From JAJDOD01 sp039024895 (GTDB lineage: Bacteria; Pseudomonadota; Alphaproteobacteria; Rhodobacterales; Rhodobacteraceae): a stretch of 64,000 nt of DNA. The stretch spans positions 62,001 through 126,000 of the forward strand of contig JBCCPJ010000006.1 of the NCBI GenBank assembly GCA_039024895.1. The letters are read 5' to 3'. A program made the position numbers and the translations under genes. Below, piece by piece: positions 1-8,706 of the stretch. The notes beneath the pieces are model-generated. The model saw only the letters and a list, made by a program, of their open reading frames with translations, had not been told where the DNA came from and did not search any database. How positions within the stretch are numbered: position 1 is the stretch's first letter; each line of letters begins with the position of its first letter.

Positions 1-166
1 AGGGTCTGCATCCGTCGCAGGCTGCGCTTTGGGGATGAATAGTACCTGCGCAATTCCGATTGTCCTACGCTCCTTGGCGGTTAAGCCGTGAGAATGGGAT
101 GCGTCAAACTTCACCTTGACCTGTAAGGTTCATCGCGAGATCACAGCATAAAACAAAGGACGTTTC
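1..166. other. Upstream region of the first gene
   Basis: No coding frame in this stretch looks like a real protein. It probably carries the promoter of the downstream aminotransferase. The imperfect dyad ACCTT-N7-AAGGT at 112-128 has the shape of a regulator site (MerR-type operators look like this), but no regulator gene is visible. An AAAGGA ribosome-binding site lies about 6 bases before the ATG at 167. Confidence 0.35.
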
Positions 167-1021
167 ATGGGCCGCACAGTATATGTCAACGGAGCCTACC
201 TGCCCGAAGAGCAGGCGACGATTTCCATTTTTGACCGCGGGTTTCTATTCGCCGATGGGGTATATGAAGTGACGTCCGTGCTGGATGGCAAGCTGATCGA
301 TTTTCCCGGGCACGCAAAGCGGCTCGAACGCTCCCTTGGCGAACTGGAGATGGCTTCGCCAGTGACGCAAGACGAACTTCTGGAGATCCACCGTGAATTG
401 GTTTCGCGCAACGAGATCGAGGAGGGGCTGGTGTATCTACAGATCACGCGTGGTGCCGCGGACCGCGATTTTGCCTATCCGGACGGCGCCAAACCATCGA
501 TTGTCTTGTTTACACAGCAAAAGCCGGGTCTGGCGAACAGCCCCAAAGCGAAAGAGGGGATGAAGGTCATCTCAATTGAAGATCAACGTTGGGGGCGGCG
601 TGACATCAAAACGGTCCAGTTGCTTTACCCCTCCATGGGCAAAATGGCCGCGAAAAAGGCTGGCGCGGATGATGCTTGGATGATCGAGGATGGTTTTGTC
701 ACAGAAGGGACCTCCAACAACGCCTATATTGTCAAAGGCGGAAAGATCATCACCCGCCATCTTGGAAACGAGATCCTCCATGGGATCACCCGGGCTGCCG
801 TAATTGCTTTCGCGAAAGAGGCGCAAATGCAGGTGGAGGAACGCCCATTTACACTTGAAGAAGCCTGCGATGCCGATGAGGCGTTCATCACGTCTGCATC
901 GACATTTGTTATGCCAGTCGTTGAGATTGACGGGCGCGCTATCGGGACCGGAAAGCCCGGCTCAGTTTCCGCGCGACTGCGGGAAATTTATCTCGAGGAA
1001 AGTCGCAAGGCCGCCGTCTAG
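167..1021 (+). CDS. D-amino-acid / class IV PLP aminotransferase
   Basis: A 284-residue fold-type IV PLP aminotransferase, closest in feel to D-alanine transaminases, which interconvert D-alanine and 2-oxoglutarate with pyruvate and D-glutamate to supply wall precursors. The N-terminal VNG-YLPEEQA then FDRGFLFADGVYE signature is typical of the family. The Schiff-base lysine should be in the KTVQLLYPSMGKMAAKKAG region, and the TEGTSNNAYIV and LHGITR motifs are the usual phosphate- and substrate-binding loops. Length is normal, and AAAGGA precedes the ATG at good spacing. Branched-chain aminotransferase or aminodeoxychorismate lyase are less likely relatives. It acts in the cytoplasm and appears to be a single-gene unit, 80 bases before a c-di-GMP protein. 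Confidence 0.85.
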   Translation: MGRTVYVNGAYLPEEQATISIFDRGFLFADGVYEVTSVLDGKLIDFPGHAKRLERSLGELEMASPVTQDELLEIHRELVSRNEIEEGLVYLQITRGAADRDFAYPDGAKPSIVLFTQQKPGLANSPKAKEGMKVISIEDQRWGRRDIKTVQLLYPSMGKMAAKKAGADDAWMIEDGFVTEGTSNNAYIVKGGKIITRHLGNEILHGITRAAVIAFAKEAQMQVEERPFTLEEACDADEAFITSASTFVMPVVEIDGRAIGTGKPGSVSARLREIYLEESRKAAV

Positions 1022-1101
1022 GCAGAGAGAAAGAAATTTCCCTTTAGGAAATCCGAAAGGAACAACCGGTAAGTCTGAGCCTGTCAAACTCGGTTTAGGC
1101 G

Positions 1102-3258
1102 ATGACACTGGACGACCTGATCAAACGAATCCCCTCCATCTCGGTGGAGGCCATCTGCATCGCGCAACGCGCGTCTGACGACGCGGCGTACGAGATAGTG
1201 TGGGTTAACAAAGCCTTTTGCGAGATGTTCGCCACGACCCGCGAAGCTGCGGAAGGTACCGACCCGTTTGCGATTTACCATTGGGATTACTCGGCCGACT
1301 TCAAAGCCGCCATGTCCGAAATGGACGCTGCAGGCAAAACAAGTTTTATGCAGGATACATTCTGTTTGCGCTACGACGGCAGCGCTTTCTGGGGCGCGGT
1401 TTCGTTTCTGCGAGATGAGGACCAAGAAACCGGCGTCGAGAACATCATTACAATTGTCCGTGACATCGATCTCCTCAAGAACAGAGAGCAGTCGGCGGAA
1501 CTGGCGCTGATCGAAAATGAACATCTACTCGCAAAAATTGAAGCGGTGCAAACGCGTTTGATGTCGGCGATCAACATGTCGCCTGACCCTTTTTGCATCT
1601 ATGATGCGCGGGATCGGCTCGTCATCTGGAACCCCGCGTTTGCCGACAATGTCACACCTCATCCTGATACTTTGAAAATGGGAATGAAAAACCAAGAAAT
1701 CATAGCGATGTCCTTGGAAAATGGCTTCATTGACGAAGCGGTTGGTCAGGAAGAAAGCTATTTGGCCGACTATCTGGATGCTTGGCGTGAAGGTAAAGTG
1801 CCTCATTCAATTACCCGGATTCAAGGGCGCGACTATAAGGTCATCCGATCGCAATCACCCAACGGCGACCGTGTCGTGTTGCGCGTCGACATCTCGGAAC
1901 AGTTGCGTCAACAACGCGAGCTCCAAACCTATGCGGATCGGCTGGAAGAGGCGAACCGTGAAATAAGCCAACAAGCCATGCATGATGAACTCACCGGTTT
2001 GGGTAACCGGCGCTTTCTAAATGCGCGTCTGGTCGAAATGATTGAGACGCGCAAGCAGACCGGTTTAGAGATTGCTGCGCTCCACATTGATCTCGACCGT
2101 TTTAAGCAAATCAACGACACGATGGGGCATGCTGTCGGCGACTATGTTCTGGAGCAGGTCGCTGACATTCTGCGGACGCGGGTCCGATCCAAAGATGTTG
2201 TTGCGCGAATTGGCGGTGACGAGTTCATCATCTTGACCTTATGCGCACCTGATTCAGACAGTCCGGAAGTGCTGGCGGACCGGCTCATCCAAGAAATATG
2301 CAAACCCATTATGTACGAGGATCGCCCCTGTCGTATTGGTGCAAGCGTCGGCATTGCCCGCACGCCCATGATCCCCGCTGACGAACTGATCACGTGTTCT
2401 GACATTGCGCTTTACAAGGCAAAGACCGGCGGCCGCGCCATGAAGGCCTCATTTGACCACGGTGATTTAGAAGCGCTCCAATCCAACAAACGACTTTCAG
2501 ATGACCTTTTGCGGGCGATTGAGGAAGACGAGTTTGTGCCGATGTTCCAACCCCAGGTCAACACGGACAGCAATGAGGTGGTCGCCATTGAAGTGTTGGC
2601 CTACTGGGATCATCCGCAACGTGGCCTCATCCCGGCGTCTGAGTTTCTGAGTACAGCCATGGAAATCCATATGGATGGCAAAATTGACGGGATGGTATTT
2701 CGGAAAGCAATCGCAGAATGCCGCGCCTTTTTCAGCGGAATCCAAGATCCGCCGACGATAGGTTGCAACGTGAGCCTCTCTCGGTTGACCGAGCCTGGTC
2801 TCATCGATGAACTGAATGCACTCGACTACCATGGCGGCCTCGCCTTTGAACTTAATGAGACCATCCTGATCGATGATGGACAGGCAGCTGTCCTTGATAC
2901 ACTTGATGCCTTGAAAGGTCTTGGTGTTTCGATTGAGGTGGACGATTTTGGCAGCGGACGGGCGAGCATTGTCGGTTTGCGTCGAATTTCGCCCGACCGT
3001 TTGAAAATTGACCGGCGTCTTATCGAGCCCCTGACCGGGTCCGACAGTTCGCGCCGCCTCGTAAGTTCAATCGTTGAGATTGGTCGCGCCCTAGGTATTG
3101 GCGTCACGGCCGAAGGCGTGGAAACAGCCGAACACGCCTTGCAATTAGCGGATTTGGGTTGTGAGCGTGGGCAAGGTGCCTTTTACGCGCCACCGGGTCC
3201 GCTCAAGGCATATGAGTTCAGCGAAGAAAACGTGACCAGGTTCGCGGCACGGGGATAG
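1102..3258 (+). CDS. PAS-PAS-GGDEF-EAL cyclic-di-GMP signalling protein
   Basis: A soluble 718-residue protein with no membrane segment. Residues about 10-125 and 150-265 look like PAS sensor domains, followed by a short coiled linker, a GGDEF domain (about 280-445) and an EAL domain (about 465-715). The cyclase signature GGDEF is intact at 371-375, and an RSKD inhibitory I-site lies exactly five residues before it, so diguanylate cyclase activity with product inhibition is plausible. The EAL signature is EVL (E497), while the DDFGSG metal site (D614/D615), KID and AEGVE motifs are kept, so phosphodiesterase activity cannot be excluded. It likely senses a cytoplasmic or redox signal. No strong Shine-Dalgarno is visible before the ATG. 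Confidence 0.9.
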   Translation: MTLDDLIKRIPSISVEAICIAQRASDDAAYEIVWVNKAFCEMFATTREAAEGTDPFAIYHWDYSADFKAAMSEMDAAGKTSFMQDTFCLRYDGSAFWGAVSFLRDEDQETGVENIITIVRDIDLLKNREQSAELALIENEHLLAKIEAVQTRLMSAINMSPDPFCIYDARDRLVIWNPAFADNVTPHPDTLKMGMKNQEIIAMSLENGFIDEAVGQEESYLADYLDAWREGKVPHSITRIQGRDYKVIRSQSPNGDRVVLRVDISEQLRQQRELQTYADRLEEANREISQQAMHDELTGLGNRRFLNARLVEMIETRKQTGLEIAALHIDLDRFKQINDTMGHAVGDYVLEQVADILRTRVRSKDVVARIGGDEFIILTLCAPDSDSPEVLADRLIQEICKPIMYEDRPCRIGASVGIARTPMIPADELITCSDIALYKAKTGGRAMKASFDHGDLEALQSNKRLSDDLLRAIEEDEFVPMFQPQVNTDSNEVVAIEVLAYWDHPQRGLIPASEFLSTAMEIHMDGKIDGMVFRKAIAECRAFFSGIQDPPTIGCNVSLSRLTEPGLIDELNALDYHGGLAFELNETILIDDGQAAVLDTLDALKGLGVSIEVDDFGSGRASIVGLRRISPDRLKIDRRLIEPLTGSDSSRRLVSSIVEIGRALGIGVTAEGVETAEHALQLADLGCERGQGAFYAPPGPLKAYEFSEENVTRFAARG

Positions 3259-3263
3259 CTGAG

Positions 3264-3557
3264 CTACGAATGCGACTTCGAAAAGGCAGCGTTTTGTTCC
3301 GGCGTTGCGTCGGTTTGATACTTCTCTTTCCAAGTCTCAAATGGCATCCCGTAAAAAACCTCGCGCGCCTCACCCTTGGACAATTGAATGTCGCGCTCTG
3401 CAGCGGCCTCTTGGTACCACCGTGACAAACAGTTTCGGCAAAACCCGGCCAGGTTCATTAAGTCGATATTCTGAACGTCGGTCCGATCCTCCATCAGGTG
3501 TTTTTGTAACCGTCGGAATGCCGCCGCCTCTAACTCCAGCTTTGTCTGGTCATCCAT
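3264..3557 (-). CDS. DUF1244 family protein
   Basis: A small cytoplasmic protein of about 97 residues matching the DUF1244 family by its FCRNCLSRWY segment and the later GEAREVFYGMPFETWKEKYQ stretch. Biochemical function is unknown. The start at 3557 is chosen over an upstream in-frame ATG at 3575 because AGGAGG lies about six bases upstream and the family begins at this MDD. It sits 11 bases after the N-formylglutamate amidohydrolase stop on the same strand, so the two are probably co-transcribed. The two cysteines two residues apart could bind metal, but this is only a guess. Confidence 0.8.
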   Translation of the reverse strand: MDDQTKLELEAAAFRRLQKHLMEDRTDVQNIDLMNLAGFCRNCLSRWYQEAAAERDIQLSKGEAREVFYGMPFETWKEKYQTDATPEQNAAFSKSHS

Positions 3558-3568
3558 TTGCCGTCCTC

Positions 3569-4333
3569 CTAACAACCCTCAGCCGATAGCAGCGCCTTCG
3601 GCAACAGGTTCGCCAATCGTTTGGCCCAAACTTTCTGGCCAAGATCATCTTCGATCAGATCGTTTCTGAGCTCAATAAGCGTGTTTTGCCGTCCCTTGCG
3701 CAATGCGTGGCGGTCGATCGTATCGCCCTCAAGGAAACCTGAATAAGGTTCGTTCAAGCCGACGGTAGTGTTTGCATCTTCCGCGAGCAGATCCGCAAGT
3801 GGTAAAGACAATCTGGCGTCATCTGCAAAAAGCAGACCCACATGCCACGGTCGTTTCGGCTTATGTCTCAATTGCGGTGTAAAACTATGCACCGAAACAA
3901 TAACCGTATCTGCCCGTCGGGCGGCCATGCGCTCAATGGATGCGTGGTAGGGCCGATAGCAGATGTCAAGCCGTGTCTCGATTTCATCGCGATCAGCGTT
4001 TCGGTTGGCGGGGATGATTGTTTCGTCGTAAAGGCGTCGCACCAGCGTCGGGTCATCCTCACCGCGATTGGGGTCGATGATAAGGCGCGAGAAATTCGAC
4101 AAAACGACTGGCGCATGCAGATGCTCTGCCAAACGGATCGCAACGCCGGCAGCGCCGATGTCATAGGCGATGTGACGTGTGAGTTCAGCTTTCGGCAACC
4201 CCAACGTGGGCGATTCCAACCATGGAGGTATGATGTTCGTCGCGTGGTCACAGACGACGAGCCAGCGCGACTTGCGCGTTTCGCCGAGTGTATGGACTGG
4301 CGTCCAATTTAAGTCTTGTTGTTCGGATGGCAT
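3569..4333 (-). CDS. N-formylglutamate amidohydrolase family protein
   Basis: A 254-residue enzyme of the N-formylglutamate amidohydrolase (HutG-like) family, which hydrolyses N-formyl-L-glutamate to formate and glutamate in one branch of histidine degradation. Visible family motifs are VCDHATNIIPPWL near the N-terminus, RLIIDPNRGEDD in the middle and VSVHSFTP further on, which together carry the metal and substrate ligands. No other hut genes are nearby, so the physiological substrate may differ. A GAAGGGAA ribosome-binding site precedes the ATG. It is the first gene of a two-gene unit with the DUF1244 gene and is divergent from pyruvate kinase. Confidence 0.85.
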   Translation of the reverse strand: MPSEQQDLNWTPVHTLGETRKSRWLVVCDHATNIIPPWLESPTLGLPKAELTRHIAYDIGAAGVAIRLAEHLHAPVVLSNFSRLIIDPNRGEDDPTLVRRLYDETIIPANRNADRDEIETRLDICYRPYHASIERMAARRADTVIVSVHSFTPQLRHKPKRPWHVGLLFADDARLSLPLADLLAEDANTTVGLNEPYSGFLEGDTIDRHALRKGRQNTLIELRNDLIEDDLGQKVWAKRLANLLPKALLSAEGC

Positions 4334-4447
4334 CTTAACTGTTCCCTTCCGGGATAATTAAGGGAGTATGGTTGTCCTGCAACCCCGTAATCTGCCATAG
4401 AGATGTCATACGCTAACATGACTTTGCAGCAAAAGGATCACGCCGCT

Positions 4448-5893
4448 ATGCGACGCACCCGGAATGTCAAAATTGTCGCCACACTCGGCCCCGCCTCGTC
4501 GAGTTACGAAATGATCCGCGCATTGTTTGAATCTGGCGCAGACACTTTTCGCCTCAACATGAGTCACGGCACACAGGATGACATCGCTGCTCGCCATAGA
4601 GTTATTCGGGAAGTTGAAAGCGATGTTGGCCGGCCAATTTGTATTCTTGCCGACCTTCAGGGTCCCAAACTTCGCGTGGGCACATTTGCGAACGAGGCGG
4701 AAGAACTGGAAGAGGGGCAGAAGTTCCGGCTTGATCTGCAAGACACGCCTGGCGACGCAACACGCGCCTACCTGCCGCATAAAGAGATCTTCGAAGCGCT
4801 TGAGGAGGGGGCCAGCCTGTTGGTCAACGATGGCAAGATACGCCTCAAGGTGGACGCATGCGGACCGGATTTTGCGAATTGTACCGTCACGGTGGGCGGT
4901 ACGATATCCGACCGCAAGGGCGTGAACGTACCCGATGTCGTCCTGCCGCTTGCCGCACTTTCAGCGAAAGACAAAGTTGACCTAGAGTTCGCCTGTGAAC
5001 TGGGCGTTGACTGGCTTGCCTTGTCGTTTGTCCAACGACCTGAGGATGTGTTCGAGGCGCGCGACCTGTCCAAAGGTCGGGCAGCCTTGATGTCGAAGAT
5101 CGAGAAGCCTGCCGCTGTAACCTCTTTCGATGCGATTCTTGAGGCATCAGACGGTATCATGGTTGCGCGGGGCGACCTTGGTGTTGAATGTCCGGTCTCT
5201 GCTGTGCCGCCGATGCAAAAGCGCATGGTGCGTAAGTGCCGGGCGGCAGCAAAACCCGTCATCGTCGCCACGCAGATGCTTGAATCGATGATTGAAAGCC
5301 CAATGCCGACCCGTGCAGAAGTATCGGATGTCGCCGCCGCGATCTATGAAGGCGCAGATGCCGTCATGTTGTCTGCGGAAAGCGCCGTCGGTCAGTATCC
5401 GACGGAAGCGGTTGGCACGATGAACAACGTTGCCATTGAGGTCGAGAACGATCCAACCTACCGCGACGTGATTGACGCGAGCCGCGGTGGCGCCAAACAG
5501 TCGGTCGCAGACGGTATCGTATCAGCCGCACGAGAAATTGCGGAAACCGCGGATATCAAGGTAATCTGCTGCTATTCCCAATCTGGCAGCACCGCATCTC
5601 TGGTCGCGCGCGAACGCCCGCGCGTGCCCATCATCGCCATGACCTCGCGCCTTGAAACAGCGCGCCGCATGGCCCTGACATGGGGCTTGCATTGTGTTCA
5701 GACAGCGGAAGTAGACCGCTTCAAAATGGCGGTGCTGAACTCGGCGCGCGCTTCGGTTGCCGAAGGGTTTGCGGGCCCTGAGGACCAATTGGTTGTCACG
5801 GCAGGCGTCCCGTTCGGAAAATCGGGCACAACAAACATCCTGCGCGTCGCCCCTTGCGATGAAAAGCTCATCATTCCGGCCGATCCTGAATAG
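4448..5893 (+). CDS. pyk: Pyruvate kinase
   Basis: Catalyses the last glycolytic step, phosphoenolpyruvate plus ADP to pyruvate plus ATP. The start at 4448 gives 481 residues, the normal length, with the canonical opening RRTRNVKIVATLGPASS; an upstream in-frame ATG at 4403 would add 15 atypical residues. AAGGA at 4433-4437 is correctly spaced for 4448. The barrel motifs LADLQGPKLRVG, SFVQRPEDV, the lysine-containing MSKIEKPAAV and MVARGDLGVE are all present, as is the ATQMLESM signature and a C-terminal allosteric domain (CCYSQSGSTA). Cytoplasmic. It is followed closely by a small membrane protein and the L35/L20 genes. Confidence 0.97.
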   Translation: MRRTRNVKIVATLGPASSSYEMIRALFESGADTFRLNMSHGTQDDIAARHRVIREVESDVGRPICILADLQGPKLRVGTFANEAEELEEGQKFRLDLQDTPGDATRAYLPHKEIFEALEEGASLLVNDGKIRLKVDACGPDFANCTVTVGGTISDRKGVNVPDVVLPLAALSAKDKVDLEFACELGVDWLALSFVQRPEDVFEARDLSKGRAALMSKIEKPAAVTSFDAILEASDGIMVARGDLGVECPVSAVPPMQKRMVRKCRAAAKPVIVATQMLESMIESPMPTRAEVSDVAAAIYEGADAVMLSAESAVGQYPTEAVGTMNNVAIEVENDPTYRDVIDASRGGAKQSVADGIVSAAREIAETADIKVICCYSQSGSTASLVARERPRVPIIAMTSRLETARRMALTWGLHCVQTAEVDRFKMAVLNSARASVAEGFAGPEDQLVVTAGVPFGKSGTTNILRVAPCDEKLIIPADPE

Positions 5894-5936
5894 ACGCCCG
5901 AAAAAAGACAAATTTGGCGTGTACAATGCCAACGCT

Positions 5937-6161
5937 ATGGCAGCGTATACTGACCTCATCATGTGTCTGGGCGTGCTGGCAATTTTTTTAGCGTTTCCAG
6001 CCGCTGTTGGCTCTTTCTCCCGTGGTGCTCCGCCACGCAGCGCGATTCTGTCGCTCGTTGTTGGTGGTTGCATGATCGTTTACGCCAATGCGTCACGACC
6101 GGGCGGGTACTCCTTGGAAGAGATGCCTAACCTGTTCGTGAAGGTTCTGACCGGCGCTTAA
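5937..6161 (+). CDS. Small inner-membrane protein of unknown function
   Basis: A 74-residue protein beginning MAAYTDLIMCLGVLAIF. It has two hydrophobic segments (about residues 5-25 and 35-52), the second ending in VYANASRPGGYSLEEMPN, and a short soluble tail ending KVLTGA. The open frame extends further upstream, but that part lies inside pyk in another frame and looks like shadow sequence, so the ATG at 5937 is preferred. It lies 43 bases after pyk and just before a hairpin that separates it from rpmI, so it is probably co-transcribed with pyk. No function can be assigned. Confidence 0.7.
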   Translation: MAAYTDLIMCLGVLAIFLAFPAAVGSFSRGAPPRSAILSLVVGGCMIVYANASRPGGYSLEEMPNLFVKVLTGA

Positions 6162-6189
6162 GACGCAAACACCCATTGCAGGGCCTGCC

Positions 6190-6212
6190 GCGTCAACGTC
6201 TTGACGCCTTTT
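6190..6212 (+). terminator. Hairpin terminator or attenuator before rpmI
   Basis: A perfect 7-bp inverted repeat, GCGTCAA (6190-6196) and TTGACGC (6201-6207) with a 4-base loop, is followed by CTTTTC. It fits a rho-independent terminator for the pyk unit. Because rpmI starts only 113 bases later, it could instead act as an attenuator in the rpmI-rplT leader. Confidence 0.6.
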
Positions 6213-6320
6213 CGCTTGCCAGACAGGGCGCGCGCGTATATCCGACCCTCTTTGACGGGTCCGCCGGCCAAGTGGCATGCCGAGTGGGCCGTGAACCGTC
6301 TGAAGTAAAAGGAGATGGAA

Positions 6321-6521
6321 ATGCCCAAGATGAAGACGAAGTCGAGCGCTAAGAAGCGCTTCAAAGTGACGGCAACCGGCAAGGTTGTCTCTGCCCAGGC
6401 CGGCAAGCGGCACGGCATGATCAAGCGGACAAAAAAGTTTATCCGGAAAGCACGCGGCACAACCGTGATGTCCGAGCCCGATCAGAAGATTGTCAAGCAG
6501 TTCATGCCCTACGACCGGTAA
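6321..6521 (+). CDS. rpmI: 50S ribosomal protein L35
   Basis: A 66-residue, strongly basic large-subunit ribosomal protein beginning MPKMKTKSSAKKRFKVT. The ATG at 6315 falls on top of the GGAG Shine-Dalgarno (6311-6314), so the ATG at 6321, which gives the standard length and N-terminus, is the real start. The RTKKFIRKARGTTVM region is the usual conserved core. It is followed 12 bases later by rplT, the normal partner. Confidence 0.97.
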   Translation: MPKMKTKSSAKKRFKVTATGKVVSAQAGKRHGMIKRTKKFIRKARGTTVMSEPDQKIVKQFMPYDR

Positions 6522-6533
6522 GGAGACATAGAT

Positions 6534-6896
6534 ATGGCACGTGTTAAAGGTGGGACCGTTACCCACGCCCGTCACAAGAAAGTCACCGACGCCGCGAAAG
6601 GCTACTACGGTCGCCGCAAGAACACTTTCAAGGTGGCCCGTCAGGCCGTCGATAAAGCAAATCAGTACGCAACGCGCGACAGGAAGGCGCGAAAACGCAA
6701 CTTCCGCGCACTCTGGATCCAGCGGATTAATGCGGCTGTGCGGAGCCACGATGAAGCGCTCACCTATAGCCGTTTCATTAATGGGCTGTCGCTGGCCGGA
6801 ATAGAGGTGGACCGAAAGGTTCTCGCTGACTTGGCCGTGCATGAGCCGGACGCTTTTGGCGCCATCGTCGATAAGGCGAAGGCCGCGCTCGCTTAA
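6534..6896 (+). CDS. rplT: 50S ribosomal protein L20
   Basis: A 120-residue basic protein of the large subunit that binds 23S rRNA early in assembly. The opening MARVKGGTVTHARHKKV and the YYGRRKNTFKVARQAV and RDRKARKRNFRALWIQRINAA stretches are diagnostic. Length is normal. It overlaps nothing and is followed by a hairpin, then pheS, as in many bacteria where rpmI-rplT-pheST are grouped. L20 can repress its own operon in other species; the leader hairpin at 6190 would be the place to look for such control. Confidence 0.97.
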   Translation: MARVKGGTVTHARHKKVTDAAKGYYGRRKNTFKVARQAVDKANQYATRDRKARKRNFRALWIQRINAAVRSHDEALTYSRFINGLSLAGIEVDRKVLADLAVHEPDAFGAIVDKAKAALA

Positions 6897-6921
6897 TACC
6901 TCAAAAGAGGGAAAAGTTTGG

Positions 6922-6960
6922 GAAGCCGCGGGCCTGAGAGGGTCACGCGGCTTCTTGTCA
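6922..6960 (+). terminator. Probable terminator after rplT
   Basis: GAAGCCGCG (6922-6930) pairs perfectly with CGCGGCTTC (6946-6954), a 9-bp stem with a 15-base loop. The following TTGTCATTTA is only moderately T-rich, so termination may be partial and allow read-through into pheS. Confidence 0.55.
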
Positions 6961-7010
6961 TTTAGGCATGCTCTGGCTAGCAGAGCGCAAAAGAGAATAA
7001 GGGGTCCGTC

Positions 7011-8075
7011 ATGGACGAACTGCGCAACAAGTACCTCGCCGCCATTGCAGACGCGCCCGATGAAGCTGGGCTGGAAGAGCTTCGCCTCGCCGCCGTGGGG
7101 AAGAAGGGTGAAGTTGCCCTGAAGATGCGCGAACTGGGTAAAATGACGCCGGAGGAGCGTCAGGTTGCCGGACCAAAACTGAATGCGCTGAAGGACGAGA
7201 TTAACTTGGCTTTGGCGGCAAAGAAGCTGGCCCTTGAGGACGCAGCGCTGGATGCGAGGCTTGCGGAGGAATGGCTGGATGTGACCTTGCCTGCGCGCAA
7301 CCGTCCACGGGGGACGATACACCCGGTCTCCCAGGTCACCGAAGAAGTGACAGCTATTCTCTCGGACATGGGTTTCGCTGTCGCCGAAGGTCCGCAAATT
7401 GAAACCGATTGGTACAACTTCGACGCGCTTAACATTCCTGACCATCACCCTGCGCGAACCGAAATGGACACATTCTACATGGCGCGCGCGGAGGGCGATA
7501 ATCGTCCACCACATGTTTTGCGGACCCACACGTCACCGGTGCAAATACGGTCGATGCAGGAACATGGTGCGCCGATCCGGATCATCTGTCCGGGCCGAGT
7601 GTACCGCGCGGATTATGATCAGACGCACACGCCGATGTTCCACCAGGTCGAAGGCCTTGCCATAGACAAGGACATCTCAATGGCCAACCTAAAATGGGTG
7701 CTCGAAGAGTTCTTCTCGGCCTTCTTCGGCACGACCGTCAAGACGCGGTTCCGCGCCTCCCATTTCCCCTTCACTGAACCTTCGGCAGAGGTTGATATCC
7801 AGTGCTCCTTCGCAGGGGGTCAAGTGAAAGTCGGCGAGGGGAGCGATTGGTTGGAAGTGTTGGGTTCGGGCATGGTTCACCCTAAAGTTCTCGAGGCTGG
7901 AGGGATTGACCCGTCACAATGGCAGGGTTTCGCTTTTGGGATGGGGATCGACCGTATGGCGATGCTGAAATACGGTATTCCCGACCTACGCGCGTTCTTT
8001 GACAGCGACCTTCGCTGGCTGCGGCACTACGGGTTTAGTGCCCTGCAAGTGCCAACATTGCACGGGGGGTTGTGA
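7011..8075 (+). CDS. pheS: Phenylalanyl-tRNA synthetase alpha subunit
   Basis: The 354-residue catalytic subunit of the (alpha-beta)2 enzyme that charges tRNA-Phe in the cytoplasm. An N-terminal coiled-coil arm (about 1-85) precedes the class II catalytic core: PRGTIHPVSQVTEEV, LRTHTSPVQIRSM (motif 2 region), FHQVEGLAID and the C-terminal GFAFGMGIDRMAMLKYGI (motif 3). AAGGGG precedes the ATG. Normally pheT follows directly; here the stop is one base from the start of an unrelated membrane-protein gene, and pheT begins more than 1.1 kb later. The sequence ends normally (DLRAFFDSDLRWLRHYGF plus a short tail). Confidence 0.97.
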   Translation: MDELRNKYLAAIADAPDEAGLEELRLAAVGKKGEVALKMRELGKMTPEERQVAGPKLNALKDEINLALAAKKLALEDAALDARLAEEWLDVTLPARNRPRGTIHPVSQVTEEVTAILSDMGFAVAEGPQIETDWYNFDALNIPDHHPARTEMDTFYMARAEGDNRPPHVLRTHTSPVQIRSMQEHGAPIRIICPGRVYRADYDQTHTPMFHQVEGLAIDKDISMANLKWVLEEFFSAFFGTTVKTRFRASHFPFTEPSAEVDIQCSFAGGQVKVGEGSDWLEVLGSGMVHPKVLEAGGIDPSQWQGFAFGMGIDRMAMLKYGIPDLRAFFDSDLRWLRHYGFSALQVPTLHGGL

Positions 8076-8076
8076 C

Positions 8077-8706
8077 ATGAAACCGTGTTGGAAACCGACT
8101 TACTGGCTCCCATTCTCTTTGCTTGTAGCAGCATTTGCAGTCGCCTTGTCCGCAGTTCTTGCAGTTTCACTTTGGACGAACGGAAGCGTTGATCAACCAG
8201 ATAGAACACTGTTTCTTTCGATTTTGATCCCCGCGGGTGCTTTTCTGGGCTTTCGATACCAAAGAATTTTGGACCGCCGTACGGAGGCGTACAAAACAAG
8301 AAAAGAACTATTCTTTGAGTATGCTGAGGCAAGGACTGAATTCATGGGAAATCCGACCACCCAGAACGTTACGCGCTTAAACGCTGTTGCAAATAAACTA
8401 CGGATAATGTGTGGAGGGCAAACTTGGAAAAATCTCGAGCGGCACCAATATAATGTGCGCCGAGTTTCAAGGATTGCGAGCAATGGTAGCATCTCAGAAA
8501 AAATGCTGTCGTGCAGGTTTGAAGCCTTTGTATTTGGTAAACTGATTGATGCAATGAGGATCGATCTCGAGAACCAAATTAACTTTTTTAAGGGACACGG
8601 ATCCGTGAGATTAGGCGACTACCGAATGCTAAAGTGGAAGAGTTATGATGAAGCTTATCAGGAATCACTGCCTCGTAGATTGCGCAATAAAAGAGTATTT
8701 CACTAA
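8077..8706 (+). CDS. Unrecognised membrane protein inserted between pheS and pheT
   Basis: A 209-residue protein starting one base after the pheS stop (TGACATGA). An in-frame extension upstream overlaps pheS and is disregarded. Residues about 9-33 (WLPFSLLVAAFAVALSAVL) and 43-60 (TLFLSILIPAGAFLGF) are two likely membrane segments; the remainder is a charged, helical cytoplasmic domain beginning RYQRILDRRTEAYKTRKEL. I recognise no family. Base composition is clearly more AT-rich, with Lys/Asn codons such as AAA and AAT that are rare in the neighbours, suggesting acquisition by transfer. It may be translated by coupling to pheS. Small proteins of this build (two helices plus a coil) occur in accessory loci, but no function can be inferred. 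Confidence 0.65.
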   Translation: MKPCWKPTYWLPFSLLVAAFAVALSAVLAVSLWTNGSVDQPDRTLFLSILIPAGAFLGFRYQRILDRRTEAYKTRKELFFEYAEARTEFMGNPTTQNVTRLNAVANKLRIMCGGQTWKNLERHQYNVRRVSRIASNGSISEKMLSCRFEAFVFGKLIDAMRIDLENQINFFKGHGSVRLGDYRMLKWKSYDEAYQESLPRRLRNKRVFH

